Assembly (NCBI GenBank): GCA_964641545.1
Contig: CAZXLT010000003.1
Location: 1 to 64,000 of the forward strand
DNA from: CAZXLT01 sp964641545
Lineage (GTDB): Bacteria; Patescibacteriota; Saccharimonadia; Saccharimonadales; AWTP1-31
Direction: 5' to 3'
DNA length: 64,000 nucleotides
Each line of letters begins with the position of its first letter. Positions within the stretch are counted from its first letter, which is position 1. This document shows positions 52,491 through 61,434 of this stretch, one piece after another. Under the pieces are notes generated by a model. The model searched no databases, was not told the DNA's origin, and worked only from the letters and a program-made list of their open reading frames with translations. The position numbers and the translations under genes are program-made.

Positions 52491-53198
52491 TTAACTGGTT
52501 AAGATCCAGCGAATCACCATGTCTCGAATTTTCATATATTCTGCTTCTTCAAATTGCATATTAGCAATCATAAACCGCCCGGTCGTTACATGAGAACAAA
52601 ACATACAATCCTGCAGATCTTTGGCATCACTAATAAAAAACGAGTTCGTAATACTATTCGACCATTGCACACTAAAGCTATTTGCACACTTTCCACTGTC
52701 TTCTAGGCGAATACAAAAGGTAGAGTTAGCTGACCTTTGGCTGGCTAGAACGTACTCACACCCGCCTTGCGCTAAACTGTCGCAGTACACTATATTTTTA
52801 CATTGGTTAATGTCTTGAGATCTATAGACATTTTCTGAACTATATACATTGTCACTTTGAGCAACATTGATCGAATCTAGCTGCCGTTCGGTTGTCATGT
52901 AATTGATCTCATTCCAAGCAGCCATAATGTCGTCCATGCTGTTTATCGGTCGTTTTGCTTGCCGCCAATCCTCTTTTCCATTAATACCGCCCATGCTGTG
53001 CTCCATAGTGACAAACCTGGTGGGGTTAGTTGACTGAGCCCATGTTGGTTGATTGTCGAAGGCATCAAACACCTGTTGCGGCAACCGAACGTCAAACGCA
53101 AATTTCTGCAAAACTTGTTCGAGGTCATACGGATTTTGATAGCCAAAAACCTGTCCAATAATTTTGTCTACTATTTCTTTTGCTAGCTGGTCGTTCAT
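52491..53198 (-). CDS. Cys-rich strand-repeat protein (235 aa)
   Basis: 235 aa with short degenerate repeats containing Ser/Asn and Cys (NVYSSENVYRSQDINQC, NIVYCDSLAQGGC), as in a right-handed beta-helix. The C-terminus CMFCSHVTTGRFMIANMQFEEAEY resembles a motif I know from CPR hypothetical proteins (C-x2-C, an aromatic/Asn strand, then Q/KEEY). That resemblance is from memory and needs a profile search. Zn binding by the cysteines is inferred. It directly follows the TraG-like ATPase gene, with AGAGGT before its ATG, so the two are probably an operon. Confidence 0.75.
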   Translation of the reverse strand: MNDQLAKEIVDKIIGQVFGYQNPYDLEQVLQKFAFDVRLPQQVFDAFDNQPTWAQSTNPTRFVTMEHSMGGINGKEDWRQAKRPINSMDDIMAAWNEINYMTTERQLDSINVAQSDNVYSSENVYRSQDINQCKNIVYCDSLAQGGCEYVLASQRSANSTFCIRLEDSGKCANSFSVQWSNSITNSFFISDAKDLQDCMFCSHVTTGRFMIANMQFEEAEYMKIRDMVIRWILTS

Positions 53199-53209
53199 GA
53201 CTACCTCTG

Positions 53210-55462
53210 TTACTTCTTGTTACGTTTTAACTTTGTTCTGCTTGATGATTGGCTTGCCAGTAAATCTTGTAGATTTAGTCCGCGCGGCGACTGTCCTTGA
53301 ACTTGTCCTACGCCAGAAGGAGTTGTATTGGTCATTGCACTTTGTAGATCAAACGCAGGTGCCGGAGGATTGGTGACGGTCTGTGGCGACGTCATGCCCG
53401 ATTCGGCTTCTATCTCCATACTCACTTCCGAAGCAATAGGTACAGCGACTTGTTCCGGTGCAAGATGATGTGGCTGTGCTGCAGTGGCTTCTGTGATTTG
53501 TTGACCAACTTCTGGCGAGATAATGGGTGGCGGAACTTTATCTTCTGCATCAATACCGAGAGTAGGCATGCCGGCAACAACAGACGGCTTAGTTTGCTCA
53601 GCCGCGCTTTCAACAAATTTGGACGGAAGCTGCTGTGGCTTATTGTATGCTTTCAGAGACTCAACTGCAACTTTGGATGTCGGCGAGGCGTCAAGGGTTC
53701 TTGCTTTAACACATGGCAGCATTGTCCCATCGCTGCTCAGGCGCAAAAAGCACTCTCGTGAGTTGAGTGCGGTCAACATTTGTACTCGAACGTCTGACTG
53801 TTTAAGTCCTTTGGCCTTTTCGGCTTCGAGTATTTCCTTCGGAATCTCTATGGTCAAGTTTCCTTCAATGGCTCGAGCGTCTTCTTCGGAAACACGAAAT
53901 ACATAATAATTATAAACATTTGTAAAAATTGCTTCTTGCAATGTTTTTTCAATTTGCCCAAAGTATTGTTGTGTCAAGAAGACAAAAAGATTGTATTTAC
54001 GCGCTTCGGCCAAAATACTAGCCAGTGCCGGGTTCTGAACCACTGAAACTTCGTCAACTATCAAAATTATCTTTTCGTTGAATGCCTTAGCCTGGGCTAG
54101 CAGGAATATTTGCTGGATCAGCAACCCAGCAACCGTCTTTACAACCTTTTCTCCCATGCTCACTTTATTGAGTGAAAATACTGTCAGAAAATTATCGTTA
54201 ATCAGTTTAGACAATGATGCACTTTGCTCGCCAGATTTTGCCAAACTAGGCTGCATCTGCATTTCGTCAACTAAACTGATGATAGGAACGATCGATTCGT
54301 TATAATACTTGGTCCTTAGCTCATTAAAGTCAGCCCCAAAAAATTGGACTATGTTTGCCGGAACATAACTTTCAACGTGCTTGAGTAACTGGTTACGAAA
54401 CTCAATGTCCGTTACAAAGCGCTTGAGGTTCTCCAGAGACATTGCTTGCCCGGTCATTAATACAAACAAACTAAAGCGCATGAGTCGTTCTAGTTTTGGA
54501 TTGAACTGGTCAGAAAGCAATGATTTGAATAGTGTTCCAGTCAGTTCAGTCGCCGCAGAAACATCAGTCCCAGCGCCCCCAAACAATTCTGTGGACTGAT
54601 CTTCACCTTTGAAATCCAGAATGGTTGTTTTAGGAATTCCAGCCAAGTCTTCTGCCAATGCTGCATGCGGATCCACGACGAGCACTCGATAGTTTTGCTG
54701 TAAGCCACCCGCTTTGCTAAGCCGGTCAATAAAGAGCGTAATTAATTTGGATTTACCGCTTCCGCTCGCGCCGATAATGAAGGAGTGTTTGTCAAAATCG
54801 TATGCAGTAATTGGCAGATAGTAGTTTTTAGGCAGAAATGGGAAGGTATCGACCTCAAACACAGCATTGATATTGTCACTTTGCATAATATGTAGTGCTT
54901 TTTGAATATCCAAATACTTGGGTTGTTTGCGCCGCATATATTTTGTGTTGGTTACAAAATCTACCTGTAACAGGTGCGCAGGTAACGCAAATAAGTTTTT
55001 GCGAGAAACAGAATACTGTCCAGCGGCATTCTTAAAGAACATACGAAGCCGCACATGTGCCTGTTGTACATTTATTGTTCGAATATCAAATTCAGCATGA
55101 TCTAGTTCTTTGGCGCGCTTTACCTGGTACTTCTCTTTAAGATCAAGCATGTTGCCGCCCGCGACATACTGCACGAAACGTTCGGCAGAGTTGGCCTTCG
55201 GAATCTGTACAACTTCAGTAGCCACCGGTCTTAGCACCACGCCCTCCAGATTATTCGAAAGAAGACCAACGTCTTTATTTGTCCCTATAAAATAGCGAAC
55301 TGTGCTTTTTTCTATTAGCACAATTAGCTTCCAGCTCTTCAAGAAACCGATGTACTGAGAAATTGCTAATACGATCTTCCGCCAGTCCTCTTGTGTTAAC
55401 TGGTCTTTAAGAAGATACATTTCGAACCAATGCTCATAGCCGAGATGGCGCTGGTTTTGCAT
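53210..55462 (-). CDS. TraG/VirD4/DUF87-like ATPase
   Basis: 750 aa. After an N-terminal domain (about 1-200), the RecA/HerA-like core has Walker A GASGSGKSKL (about 231-240), the VVDPHAAL strand and Walker B IILIVDEVSVV, as in conjugation coupling proteins and DUF87 ATPases. The C-terminal 150 residues are Pro/Gln/Thr-rich and probably disordered. It may pump DNA or protein across the envelope; the substrate is unknown. I chose ATG 55462, the second of two, because TATAAT overlaps the first and ends 7 nt before the second. Confidence 0.85.
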   Translation of the reverse strand: MQNQRHLGYEHWFEMYLLKDQLTQEDWRKIVLAISQYIGFLKSWKLIVLIEKSTVRYFIGTNKDVGLLSNNLEGVVLRPVATEVVQIPKANSAERFVQYVAGGNMLDLKEKYQVKRAKELDHAEFDIRTINVQQAHVRLRMFFKNAAGQYSVSRKNLFALPAHLLQVDFVTNTKYMRRKQPKYLDIQKALHIMQSDNINAVFEVDTFPFLPKNYYLPITAYDFDKHSFIIGASGSGKSKLITLFIDRLSKAGGLQQNYRVLVVDPHAALAEDLAGIPKTTILDFKGEDQSTELFGGAGTDVSAATELTGTLFKSLLSDQFNPKLERLMRFSLFVLMTGQAMSLENLKRFVTDIEFRNQLLKHVESYVPANIVQFFGADFNELRTKYYNESIVPIISLVDEMQMQPSLAKSGEQSASLSKLINDNFLTVFSLNKVSMGEKVVKTVAGLLIQQIFLLAQAKAFNEKIILIVDEVSVVQNPALASILAEARKYNLFVFLTQQYFGQIEKTLQEAIFTNVYNYYVFRVSEEDARAIEGNLTIEIPKEILEAEKAKGLKQSDVRVQMLTALNSRECFLRLSSDGTMLPCVKARTLDASPTSKVAVESLKAYNKPQQLPSKFVESAAEQTKPSVVAGMPTLGIDAEDKVPPPIISPEVGQQITEATAAQPHHLAPEQVAVPIASEVSMEIEAESGMTSPQTVTNPPAPAFDLQSAMTNTTPSGVGQVQGQSPRGLNLQDLLASQSSSRTKLKRNKK

Positions 55463-55469
55463 GATCTTC

Positions 55470-55475
55470 ATTATA
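55470..55475 (-). promoter_or_regulatory. Leaderless-type -10 box of the TraG-like ATPase gene
   Basis: A perfect TATAAT with 7 nt to the ATG at 55462. It overlaps the alternative upstream ATG. Confidence 0.6.
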
Positions 55476-55558
55476 GCGCGTAAGAGTTACAAGCAAAAGC
55501 TTTACATTTTACCCAGCCAGGCATACCATAAGAATAATTATCACACAAGGATCCACGA

Positions 55559-56530
55559 ATGTCAGTCGCAACAAGTTTGCCAGCACAATCGCCTGAAGCA
55601 TGGAGAGCAATTGAAATGCCTCCCGATCATTTTAATCCCTACGATGTTGAACTGCCTGGGATAGAAACGGTTAAGATCCATGGACGTGCCCGACTCGGCA
55701 GTATCTCAGTAGAATGGATGTTTGAGTCCCGTGCTGAGAATCTTGAAAAACCGCCACTGATATTTCCTTTCTTTTCGGGATTTGGAGGCATACAATTTTC
55801 GTCAGAACCGTTCAGTAATGCCATGGCACAACTTGATATGGGCACCCTTACAATCGAACCGATCCGCAAAGACGATCGTTCAGCTTGCGAGCGATTATTT
55901 GACCCACATGCTATACAGCTTGAGGCAATGGATATCGCGCTGGAAGGGCTTGCTGATGCAACAGGTATTCGACTGTCATCTGACGTCGATGGAACAAAAG
56001 CCGTTCCGCTTGGACATTCAATGGGCGGCGAGCCTGTAATAGCCTTCGCAGAAGAACACCTTAAAGAAACATACTTGGCGATCATGCTAGCTACAATAGG
56101 GTACGGATCACCAGACGTCCGCTCAATCGCGAAAAATCTGACACGACCACGTAAAGTTGTTGCCGCTATCACTGAGGAGTTCGCACCCTTCTTACGAATA
56201 CCTGAAGTACCAAAAAACGTTCAATCACTTGGCAAAGCGGCTGGATATTTCATACTCAATCCCCTGCGTACGGTCGGCGAAATAGGCTCTTGCCTCACAT
56301 CAGATCTTACGCAACGTAGCCAGACTCTCGACGAAAACGGTGTACCAGTTGTATATGGTCAGCCGGTGTATGACGTTCTTGTTCAAGGGCTTGAGGGTGC
56401 ACGTAATGCGGTAACTGTTGTTAGTGAAATTGATAGAGCTGGGCATTTGTTTGTGCAGGCAAAGCCTAATCGTGCAGCATATTGGGTGCATAGCGCCATC
56501 AATACACCTGTTCTGGCTGACGTTGCTTAA
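55559..56530 (+). CDS. Alpha/beta hydrolase
   Basis: 323 aa. The nucleophile elbow is LGHSMGGEP with Ser154, and a late AGHLF His (about 303) could be the triad base; the acid residue is not clear. An oxyanion-type FFSGFGG strand precedes them. No signal peptide, so the protein is likely cytoplasmic. Substrate unknown: an esterase/lipase-like reaction is the general expectation. AAGGA stands about 9 nt before the ATG. Its TAA shares TTAA with the uvrB stop. Confidence 0.85.
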   Translation: MSVATSLPAQSPEAWRAIEMPPDHFNPYDVELPGIETVKIHGRARLGSISVEWMFESRAENLEKPPLIFPFFSGFGGIQFSSEPFSNAMAQLDMGTLTIEPIRKDDRSACERLFDPHAIQLEAMDIALEGLADATGIRLSSDVDGTKAVPLGHSMGGEPVIAFAEEHLKETYLAIMLATIGYGSPDVRSIAKNLTRPRKVVAAITEEFAPFLRIPEVPKNVQSLGKAAGYFILNPLRTVGEIGSCLTSDLTQRSQTLDENGVPVVYGQPVYDVLVQGLEGARNAVTVVSEIDRAGHLFVQAKPNRAAYWVHSAINTPVLADVA

Positions 56531-58491
56531 AGTTTCTTTTTTATATCTTCAATAATGTCGCGCAGTTCTGCAGCTTTTTCGAATTCTAGGTTTGCTGCCG
56601 CCAAATCCATTTGGGCGGTCAAGTCGCTGATCAAGTGTCCGTATTCATCTTTTGGAATTTTCTTGAGGTCAAGCTTGGCTTTTTTTGCTTCTTCAGGAAG
56701 ATCTTGGCGCAATCCCTTGTCAATTTGTGAATGGACGCCTTTTGGCGTAATGCCGTGTTTTGTATTATAAGCTTCTTGAATTTTACGACGTCTGTTTGTT
56801 TCATCTATAGTCCGTCGCATGCTTCCTGTTACGGCATCAGCATACATAATAACGCGCCCTTCCTGGTGCCGTGCTGCGCGCCCTACAGTTTGGATCAATG
56901 CTTGCTCACTTCTTAGAAATCCTTCTTTGTCGGCGTCAAGAATCGCTACTAGACTAACTTCTGGCAAATCGAGTCCTTCGCGTAACAGGTTGATGCCGAC
57001 CACAACGTCGTAAATGCCCAAGCGCAAATCACGAAGGATATCAGTGCGATCGAGGGTATCTACATCGCTGTGTAAATAGGTAACCTTGATTTTTAGCTCT
57101 TGCAAATATTCAGTCAGGTCTTCGGCCATTCGTTTCGTAAGTGTCGTGATAAGCACGCGCTGTTGCTTGGCGACCGTATCCTTTATTTCAGCAATCAGGT
57201 CATCTACCTGTCCTTTGACTGGACGAATTTCGATTGGGGGATCCAGCAGTCCTGTTGGACGAATAACCTGCTGGGCTGGGTTTGGACTATGTGACAACTC
57301 ATACTCAGCGGGCGTTGCGCTGACGTAGATCACTTTATTGATGTGCTTTTCAAACTCCGTAAACGTCAGTGGACGATTATCAAGTGCACTCGGCAGGCGA
57401 AAGCCGTGCTCGACCAAAACTTCTTTGCGAGCACGATCGCCGTTGTACATGCCTCGAATTTGCGGCATAGTCATGTGACTTTCGTCAACAAACATCAGAA
57501 AGTCATCTGGGTAGTAATCAAGCAGTGTGGCCGGTTGTTCACCTGCCTCACGGTTAGTCAGATATCGACTATAGTTTTCAATACCTTTCACAAATCCAGT
57601 TTCTTCCATCATTTCAATATCAAAGTTTGTACGTTGTCCTAGACGTTGGGCTTCAAGCAGCTGACCATGTTTTTTAAAGTCAGCCAGGCGTTCGTCGAGT
57701 TCGCGTTTTATTTGTACAATTGCAGACTTCAGTTTTTCATAAGGAGTTACGTAGTGCGAGCTAGGAAATACCTTGATGTACTCTCTCGTCTGCAGAACCT
57801 CGCCTGTCAATGGATCAATCTGGGTTATACGATCAACTTCATCGCCAAATAATTCAATTCGATATGCAAATTCTTCACCCGCGGGAAAAATGTCTAAAAC
57901 ATCGCCCCGTACACGAAATGTGCCCCTGTGAAAATCTACATCATTGCGTTGATATTGTATGTCAGTTAGCTGTCGCAGCAACTTATCGCGAACTCGGCGT
58001 TCGCCTGTTTTAACAGTAACGGCCAGACCGTCGTAGTCATCTACCGACCCAATACCATAAATACAGCTTACACTTGCTACTATAATCACATCACGACGAC
58101 TGAGCAGCGCATCGGTTGCCGCATGTCTGAGGCGATCAATTTCTTCGTTGATCTGACTATCTTTCTCAATATACGTGTCGCTTCGGGCTATGTAGGCTTC
58201 TGGTTGATAGTAGTCGAAGTAGCTTACAAAATAATGCACAGCGTTTTTTGGAAAGAATTTCTTAAACTCGCTGTAGAGCTGTGCAGCCAGCGTTTTATTG
58301 TGACTTAGTATAAGTGTTGGTTTTTGAGCATTCTGAATGACATTTGCCATAGTAAAGGTCTTGCCAGAGCCAGTTACGCCAAGCAGTGTTTGCTCTTTTT
58401 CGTTTCGAGCAAGGCCTTCGCTTAACTGCTTAATTGCCGAAGGTTGATCACCGGTTGGCCTGTAATCGCTGATGAGCTCGAACTTTGCCAT
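56527..58491 (-). CDS. uvrB: UvrABC system protein B
   Basis: 654 aa damage-verifying helicase of nucleotide excision repair. Walker A is GVTGSGKTF (about 38-46), the beta-hairpin YYQPEAYIARSDTYIEKDSQIN follows, then DESHMTMPQ (motif II) and RAARHQEGRV (motif VI). A C-terminal UVR motif (AANLEFEKAAELRDII) binds UvrC. Two ATGs are possible (58494, 58491); I prefer the second because TACAAT then ends 6 nt upstream. uvrA and uvrC are outside the window. Confidence 0.96.
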   Translation of the reverse strand: MAKFELISDYRPTGDQPSAIKQLSEGLARNEKEQTLLGVTGSGKTFTMANVIQNAQKPTLILSHNKTLAAQLYSEFKKFFPKNAVHYFVSYFDYYQPEAYIARSDTYIEKDSQINEEIDRLRHAATDALLSRRDVIIVASVSCIYGIGSVDDYDGLAVTVKTGERRVRDKLLRQLTDIQYQRNDVDFHRGTFRVRGDVLDIFPAGEEFAYRIELFGDEVDRITQIDPLTGEVLQTREYIKVFPSSHYVTPYEKLKSAIVQIKRELDERLADFKKHGQLLEAQRLGQRTNFDIEMMEETGFVKGIENYSRYLTNREAGEQPATLLDYYPDDFLMFVDESHMTMPQIRGMYNGDRARKEVLVEHGFRLPSALDNRPLTFTEFEKHINKVIYVSATPAEYELSHSPNPAQQVIRPTGLLDPPIEIRPVKGQVDDLIAEIKDTVAKQQRVLITTLTKRMAEDLTEYLQELKIKVTYLHSDVDTLDRTDILRDLRLGIYDVVVGINLLREGLDLPEVSLVAILDADKEGFLRSEQALIQTVGRAARHQEGRVIMYADAVTGSMRRTIDETNRRRKIQEAYNTKHGITPKGVHSQIDKGLRQDLPEEAKKAKLDLKKIPKDEYGHLISDLTAQMDLAAANLEFEKAAELRDIIEDIKKKL

Positions 58492-58497
58492 CATTAT

Positions 58498-58503
58498 ATT
58501 GTA
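58498..58503 (-). promoter_or_regulatory. Possible leaderless-type -10 box of uvrB
   Basis: TACAAT with 6 nt to the ATG at 58491. A competing TATATT lies at 58506-58511. Confidence 0.35.
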
Positions 58504-58518
58504 GCAATATAGTGGTAT

Positions 58519-59082
58519 TTATCGGTAAAGTTTACTGTGCAGGCGATGCTGTTTATCCAAATGTGCTACCAATTTTTCAATAAGACGCTCTGGGTTCTCG
58601 TCGAAGATAACATCCTCGCTTTTGGCCCTGCCGGCTGCATGTAATATGTCCATGATCTCTGAGCTAACTCCCCCGGCACCCTGTAAAAAAGCAATTGGTG
58701 TTTCAGTTTCCATAGCGATAGTAAACTCATGCAGCGTGCCAAGTCGTCCTCCGATACTAATTACCGCATCGCTTGACTGGATCAACAGCGCATCCCGACC
58801 AACATAATGGAGACCGGTGTAGAGGATTGCGTCATAAGCTTGTGTAGGCAAACGATACTTTAGGACATGCTCTACTTTTGTAGCGGCTGGGCTTATACCC
58901 AAACTCATCAGCCCATGACTTTTTTTATAGGCTTCGGCGGCTTCATTTGGCAAACCTATAGTCGCGCCAGTCATGAGCGACTGCTTGGCCTGTGCTAGAG
59001 CTCTACCAACCGAGCGAGCGAGGATTCTTCCCTCTTCTGCACTTTCTCCTCTCGAAGCCCCTGAAACACAAATCTGATACAC
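58519..59082 (-). CDS. LOG-like Rossmann-fold protein
   Basis: 187 aa. The C-terminal half carries SDAVISIGGRLGTLHEFTIA, a version of the PGGxGTxxE motif of the LOG/lysine-decarboxylase-like family (TIGR00725-like), and the start VSGASRGESAEEGRILARSVGRAL fits its nucleotide-binding fold. LOG enzymes cleave nucleoside monophosphates such as cytokinin riboside phosphates, but many members are uncharacterised, so the substrate is open. GTG start; it overlaps the previous gene by 1 nt (TAGTG), indicating coupling. Confidence 0.85.
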   Translation of the reverse strand: MYQICVSGASRGESAEEGRILARSVGRALAQAKQSLMTGATIGLPNEAAEAYKKSHGLMSLGISPAATKVEHVLKYRLPTQAYDAILYTGLHYVGRDALLIQSSDAVISIGGRLGTLHEFTIAMETETPIAFLQGAGGVSSEIMDILHAAGRAKSEDVIFDENPERLIEKLVAHLDKQHRLHSKLYR

Positions 59083-60323
59083 TACCTAACTCCTAATAGT
59101 ACTGGTTCGACCAATTCATCACTGAGTTGATCAAGCACCTTTTGCTCTAGTGCCTCTTGCGACATATAGCGAAGTAAAAGTTCGTTCCAGAGACTGTTTT
59201 GCGCATGATACGTAACGTGTTGACCATATTCAAGTCCATTACAATAGCTAATCGCGTTATCCAGCAAACTCATCGAGACGGGTCGTATGTTATCGTTTTT
59301 GTTTAACACAAAATCAAGACCGTCCCAAAATTTCAACGCAGGTTCAAGGCGATATATTAAATCTTCGGCTTTACGATACAATAAGTCCTCTTGTTGTACG
59401 TGAGGTTCAAAAACTTCGGGCTGGTGTCTTGACTTGCCGCCAAAATGACGACCAATCGTGCGCCAATGCAGTGGCTGCCCAGCTATGTACATGTCGCCAG
59501 TTTTGTCATGTAGCAGCGTGTCAACAATACTATCGCCAAAGTGCGGCTTTACCTGCTCAAGCTTAAAAAAGGCACTGTATAGCCTGATTTCAGCTAGATA
59601 ATGCAAGATGAGCGGTACCAGCGTCACAAAGAGACCTTTCATGCGATCTAGCGGGAGTGGTAATACTAAAATAATGCCATACTCCTTTAGGTGACACACG
59701 TTGTGGTGGTTTTGTAGCACGAAATCATCAACTAAACCTGACCATCTTGTTTGATCAAGATAGCGAATTTCGACGTCACGAACCTCAAAATCAGTTGGCT
59801 TAAGGTGTTTGTACTGTTTAATTAACCGGTGCTGCCAAGCTTGTGATTCAGCAAAACGAGTTGCGCACAGAAGCTCCCCAACATGCTCTCGTTTCAACAG
59901 CGAATCAACCGAACGATATCCCAGGTGTTTCATTATCTTTTTCGGTGGCATCTTTTTTAATAGTTTTTTTGCCACGCTTGACTTCAATACCCAGGCATGT
60001 CCAAATTGCGGCAGTCCTTGCAGTCCGCTTACAATTTTGGGTAAAACTTCAGAGACGCTGCGCGCATCTTGCGCTTTAAATATCTGGGCCAAGTATTTAT
60101 CATGAAGCGCAACTAGTGCCTGAAGTGCGTGGTACAGCTCTCTACCGGTTGTGTCGTTTGGGTCAAGTCCGAGCTCCTTCAGCTTTGCTTGTGTCGTTGC
60201 TGAAAGTTCTGCAATGAGTCGCACATCAACGCCCGGCAGACCAGCCGCGGACTCTAACCGTTGAATGAGCGCCGATAGATCAGTGTCGGGTTGCCCTAAT
60301 AGCTCTGCTAAAACTCGTGCCAT
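59082..60323 (-). CDS. Hypothetical protein (413 aa), unrecognised
   Basis: I do not recognise a family. It is soluble in appearance, with no signal peptide, and is predicted largely helical, with recurring aromatic/Leu segments (LVPLILHYLAEIRLYSAFFKLEQV). It contains many His residues without a clear metal motif. AAGGGG lies just before the ATG. It is the first gene of a coupled pair with the LOG-like gene, so the two may act in one pathway. Confidence 0.85.
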   Translation of the reverse strand: MARVLAELLGQPDTDLSALIQRLESAAGLPGVDVRLIAELSATTQAKLKELGLDPNDTTGRELYHALQALVALHDKYLAQIFKAQDARSVSEVLPKIVSGLQGLPQFGHAWVLKSSVAKKLLKKMPPKKIMKHLGYRSVDSLLKREHVGELLCATRFAESQAWQHRLIKQYKHLKPTDFEVRDVEIRYLDQTRWSGLVDDFVLQNHHNVCHLKEYGIILVLPLPLDRMKGLFVTLVPLILHYLAEIRLYSAFFKLEQVKPHFGDSIVDTLLHDKTGDMYIAGQPLHWRTIGRHFGGKSRHQPEVFEPHVQQEDLLYRKAEDLIYRLEPALKFWDGLDFVLNKNDNIRPVSMSLLDNAISYCNGLEYGQHVTYHAQNSLWNELLLRYMSQEALEQKVLDQLSDELVEPVLLGVR

Positions 60324-60364
60324 ATTCCCCTTAAGGTTACCATGTTCAATGTCTAAAAAATAGA

Positions 60365-61375
60365 CTATTTAAGGGGCTGGGGGCGGTACCAAGCAGGGCT
60401 GCTTTCGAGCAGTTTTTCAAGTTGTTTTACCGACAATAGACCCATTTGCGCACCAACGTGCTGCACGACACTCATAGAGTTGATTGGCGCCCACTGCAAA
60501 GCTCCTGCGATATCGCTGCCCTTAATAATTGCAGCTACAAATGTACTCGTAAACGCATCCCCCGCCCCTGTCCGCTCGTATGGCGGTGAAGGATCTGGAT
60601 AAATTGGCATCTTCAGCCTTTGTTTGCCGTCAGAAGCATAGGCACCGTCATGACCATCACTAATAACCACAATTTTTGGTCCTAGCGCATGTAATCGATC
60701 AAACAAGTCATTCAAATTATCATAATCACCATCAGTAATCATGACCGCTTCTTCACGGTTAACAGCGACCAGCTCAGTCAACTTATACAACTTCTTTAGT
60801 CGTTTCGCGCCAGCTTGGATTTGAAATGTGCCCGGCTGAAACGCCAACTTAACATCTGAATGCCTATCAAGCCAATCGGCTAACTCATCTTGGAAATCCA
60901 TAGCATTTTTGCTGATAGAACTAAAATAAATCCACTTTGGGATCTCGTGCGGACGCAGATGCGGCCAATGATATCTGTACTCTTCGTGTTTTATAAGGAT
61001 AGTTCGTTCATCCTTATACCACAACACATAGTGATAGTTGCTGAGTTTATCAGGATTTACATGCATAAGCCTGGTATCGACTTTGTTTTTATGCAAGCTT
61101 GCCAACATGTCACGACCATGCTGATCTCCGCCTACGTTCGCCATCAATGCGCTTTTTAGGCCGAGACGAGCAAAACTGACCGAAGCATTAGCGGCATTTC
61201 CAACCGCCTCAATAACTTCAGCATGATCAAACGGCACCTTAACACCAAAAGGCATAGCAAGTAATTTATTATCGCCTTCTTTTACTACTTTTGCTTGCTC
61301 GTCTTGAAGCTTGATGAACGCATCGGTCACTATATCACCAACCGAAAGCACATCAATGTCTGATATATCCGTCAT
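60365..61375 (-). CDS. PfkB-family carbohydrate kinase
   Basis: 336 aa ribokinase-like enzyme. VGDIVTDAFI at the N-terminus, the substrate region GNAANASVSFARLG and the catalytic ERTGAGDAF (Asp as general base) are typical. ATG 61375 was chosen over an upstream GTG since AAGG is then 6 nt away. The gene sits next to the fructose-bisphosphate aldolase gene and near transketolase. A sugar-phosphate such as fructose-6-phosphate is thus one possible substrate, but adenosine, ribose or fructose are equally allowed by the sequence. Confidence 0.88.
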   Translation of the reverse strand: MTDISDIDVLSVGDIVTDAFIKLQDEQAKVVKEGDNKLLAMPFGVKVPFDHAEVIEAVGNAANASVSFARLGLKSALMANVGGDQHGRDMLASLHKNKVDTRLMHVNPDKLSNYHYVLWYKDERTILIKHEEYRYHWPHLRPHEIPKWIYFSSISKNAMDFQDELADWLDRHSDVKLAFQPGTFQIQAGAKRLKKLYKLTELVAVNREEAVMITDGDYDNLNDLFDRLHALGPKIVVISDGHDGAYASDGKQRLKMPIYPDPSPPYERTGAGDAFTSTFVAAIIKGSDIAGALQWAPINSMSVVQHVGAQMGLLSVKQLEKLLESSPAWYRPQPLK

Positions 61376-61434
61376 CGCCACCCTTACGTTAACCCTAAGT
61401 TGTTACGCTTATATTGTGACATACGCCATCTTGT

